NCBI GenBank assembly: GCA_010909725.1
Contig: JAACMV010000007.1
Location: 496,001 to 560,000 of the forward strand
From: Picochlorum sp. 'celeri'
Lineage: Eukaryota; Chlorophyta; Trebouxiophyceae
Length of the DNA stretch: 64,000 nt
Direction: 5' to 3'
Under the pieces are notes generated by a model that was given only the letters and a program-made list of their open reading frames with translations, was not told the DNA's origin and did no database searches. Positions 62,418 to 64,000 of this stretch are shown here, piece after piece. Each line of letters begins with the position of its first letter. The first letter of the stretch is position 1. The position numbers were made by a program, and so were the translations under genes.

Positions 62418-62507
62418 TTAAATATCCTAATTAAGCATTGCTACAGTGTCGAATTGTCCAATTCAATCATTGAATCATCCACACATCCATGCACGTCGAG
62501 GATTGTC
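62418..62507 (+). repeat. ERCC1 upstream region and first codons (copy B)
   Basis: Bases 62418-62454 are identical to 52137-52173. A 21-base segment absent from copy A follows (62455-62475), and then 62476-62507 matches 52174-52205 with two changes, including the ERCC1 start codon. The GC-rich upstream part of this unit is found separately at 53700-53718, beyond the 8.7-kb insertion. Confidence 0.8.
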
Positions 62508-63262
62508 GCTGTGATTTCAATATGAATTATCAACAGAATAATGTGGGCCAGACACTGTATCAGCTCGGGAATGCGATTGTTGTGAGCCCAAGACAAAAGG
62601 GGAATCCAGTGCTGAAATTCATTCGAAATGTTCATTGGCAATATGGAGATATACTTCCTGATTACATGCTTGGGCAGTCTATTGTTGGTCTGTTTCTGAG
62701 TCTTCGATACCACCTGTTGAAGCCAGAGTATATTCATGGGAGAATGAAGGCACTGAGGGCAAGTGGGTATCGAAATAGGGTGTTGATTGTTCAGGTGGAT
62801 ACGGAGGATGCGACGGTGCCGCTTGCTCAGGTGACAAAGGCTGCGATTAGTAATGAGTTTACCTTGTTCTGTGGATTCAATGCGGCTGAATGTGCGAGGT
62901 ATATAGAGACGTTGAAGAGTTATGAGAAGAAGCCTGCAGAGAGTATTCAAAAGGACTTGGGGTCTGATTATGCGAGTCGGGCGTCGTCGGTGCTGACGAG
63001 TGTGCGTGGGGTGAATAAAACGGATGCAAAGACGTTGGGGGATGAGTTTGAATCGCTTGCTGGGATATTCAGTGCATCATTGGAGGAGGTGCAGGGGTGT
63101 GCTGGAATAGGGCCCACAAAAGCACGGCGTTTGCACGAAGCGTACGGTACTCTTGGTGTTGCTTGTTGTTGTTGTTGTTGTTATATATCCATTGATTGAT
63201 ATGCGATGCGTGCAGGTGTCATGCTCCGTTTTACAAATCCTGAGATGTATTCTTTGCCATGA
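62489..63262 (+). CDS. ERCC1: DNA excision repair protein ERCC1/Rad10
   Basis: ERCC1 partners XPF in the structure-specific endonuclease of nucleotide excision and crosslink repair. Exons 62489-63146 and 63216-63262 with intron 63147-63215 (GTACTC..GTGCAG, containing a TTG repeat) give 234 residues. The nuclease-like central domain shows NAIVVSPRQKGNPVLKFIRN and VHWQYGDILPDYMLGQSI, then LSLRYHLLKPEYIHGR. The C-terminal tandem helix-hairpin-helix domain has LTSVRGVNKTDAKTLGDEF and GCAGIGPTKARRLHEAYG. ATG 62489 is used; a second in-frame ATG is 11 codons on. The last exon overlaps the convergent gene by 32 bases. Confidence 0.92.
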
Positions 63263-64000
63263 TTGATAAGAATGTCTCCACGGATGATACAAGACCATGC
63301 TCTATTGGATCTGGAAGTACTTTGGAGAGAAATTCAGCCTCTGAGAATTGTTTAGCTAGGCGTCGGGATTCTTCGGTCGCCGCATCGTAGCATTCCTTCC
63401 TCAGCCGAGCTTCCTCCTGTCGGATGAATGACCTGGCTCTCATGCGAAGATGGACATCGTCAATCACGCTCACATCTCCTGGGTTGTCATACAAGGCATC
63501 AATGGCAGAAAATGAAATAGGAATATCATGTTCCGCACAGTACGCTTCAAACTGCGTCACCCCATTGGACTGTGCAATCTGCCGTAGATTCTGATCCCAT
63601 TCTTGTACCATGATTCGTTCTCTCAATTGTTCTACTGCCTGCAGGTATCCTTTCGTCATAACTACTGTAAATGAAGCTCTATATGTATCCCAAACTTTCT
63701 CCGCCTCTCGATGCATACGCTTGGGAGACGTCGTAACATGGTGAGGGTGCCCTGGCATGTCCAAAATGTCCACATCATACTTAAACCGAACATCTGCCTC
63801 CTTTTGATGACGCTTCTCTTGAACTTGATGGTCAATATCTTTCTGACGTATACTCCATACTATGTTATCCAACGCATCCACTCGCGCCTCCAACGTCCTC
63901 ATAACATGTCCAAAATTCTCTTCCATGTGCTCAAGCTGCTCTCCCACCCTTTCGATAGCACTGGGTTCATCTCGAAAACTATGACATATCAAGTGTTGAG
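63231..64000 (-). CDS. Unknown helical protein, 5' end cut by window edge
   Basis: The frame is open from the window edge to the stop at 63231-63233, at least 255 residues. There is no ATG near the edge (the first candidate is TTG), so the start lies outside. The visible part is helical: a coiled-coil-like start (RVGEQLEHMEENFGHVMRTL), a middle with HREAEKVWDTYRASFTVVMT, and a charged C-terminal helix (RSFIRQEEARLRKECYDAAT). There is no signal or membrane segment. I do not recognise a family. It overlaps the last ERCC1 exon at its 3' end. Confidence 0.65.
   Translation of the reverse strand, partial: QHLICHSFRDEPSAIERVGEQLEHMEENFGHVMRTLEARVDALDNIVWSIRQKDIDHQVQEKRHQKEADVRFKYDVDILDMPGHPHHVTTSPKRMHREAEKVWDTYRASFTVVMTKGYLQAVEQLRERIMVQEWDQNLRQIAQSNGVTQFEAYCAEHDIPISFSAIDALYDNPGDVSVIDDVHLRMRARSFIRQEEARLRKECYDAATEESRRLAKQFSEAEFLSKVLPDPIEHGLVSSVETFLSIMAKNTSQDL

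Noticed and set aside
1..64000. CRISPR array, rRNA operon, prophage or bacterial operon
   Set aside because: No spaced direct repeats, rRNA-like sequence or prokaryotic gene layout is visible; genes contain spliceosomal introns.

Overview
The window is nuclear DNA of a photosynthetic microbial eukaryote, most likely a green alga. The evidence is short spliceosomal introns (about 55-120 bases, GT..AG, often GTGCGT or GTGAGT donors and TGCAG acceptors), plastid genes (a chlorophyll reductase of the HCAR/F-DVR family, a non-haem beta-carotene hydroxylase, DUF3181, DUF1350, an AlgH-like protein, a SOQ1-like HAD), an apparent selenoprotein, and UGUAA-type motifs after several stop codons. I cannot name the species. 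Genes are packed on both strands; most convergent pairs are separated by 0-90 bases. Coordinates below are genomic spans, with introns given in the text.

Layout. 1-13341: a partial unknown gene, cohesin SMC1, a MiaB/CDK5RAP1 tRNA methylthiotransferase, a one-pass membrane protein, a coiled-coil protein, the histone hairpin-binding protein SLBP, a SpoU methyltransferase and two secreted Cys-rich proteins. 13782-24325: an AIRIM-like ribosome-biogenesis candidate, NOM1, a SOQ1-like HAD phosphatase, a small plastid protein, TFIIIB subunit BDP1, an EH/propeller/inositol 5-phosphatase and a 90-residue gene. 24370-25138 is the decayed end of a DNA transposon. 25424-40572: a secreted protein, a CNNM-type membrane protein, DUF3181, a bZIP factor, a 2539-residue two-module non-ribosomal peptide synthetase with a membrane and beta-helix terminus, and an ionotropic glutamate receptor. 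40958-47660 is a plastid-function block: PRXL2/SelU peroxiredoxin-like selenoprotein candidate, HCAR/F-DVR, beta-carotene hydroxylase, DUF1350 and AlgH-like. 47749-53353: an EF-hand/TPR protein and a methyltransferase.

53729-59662 is a complete-looking DNA transposon with 19-bp perfect terminal inverted repeats, a Tnp2-like transposase, a divergent second gene and subterminal tandem repeats. It sits in an insertion of about 8.7 kb that splits the ERCC1 upstream region; a second copy of that upstream region lies on the far side of the methyltransferase gene. 59663-62417 is gene-poor. ERCC1 and a partial coiled-coil gene close the window.

The items most worth follow-up are the in-frame TGA (probable selenocysteine) in the PRXL2-like gene, the algal NRPS, the transposon with its fossil relative, the ERCC1 duplication, and a marked excess of long perfect palindromes between genes.
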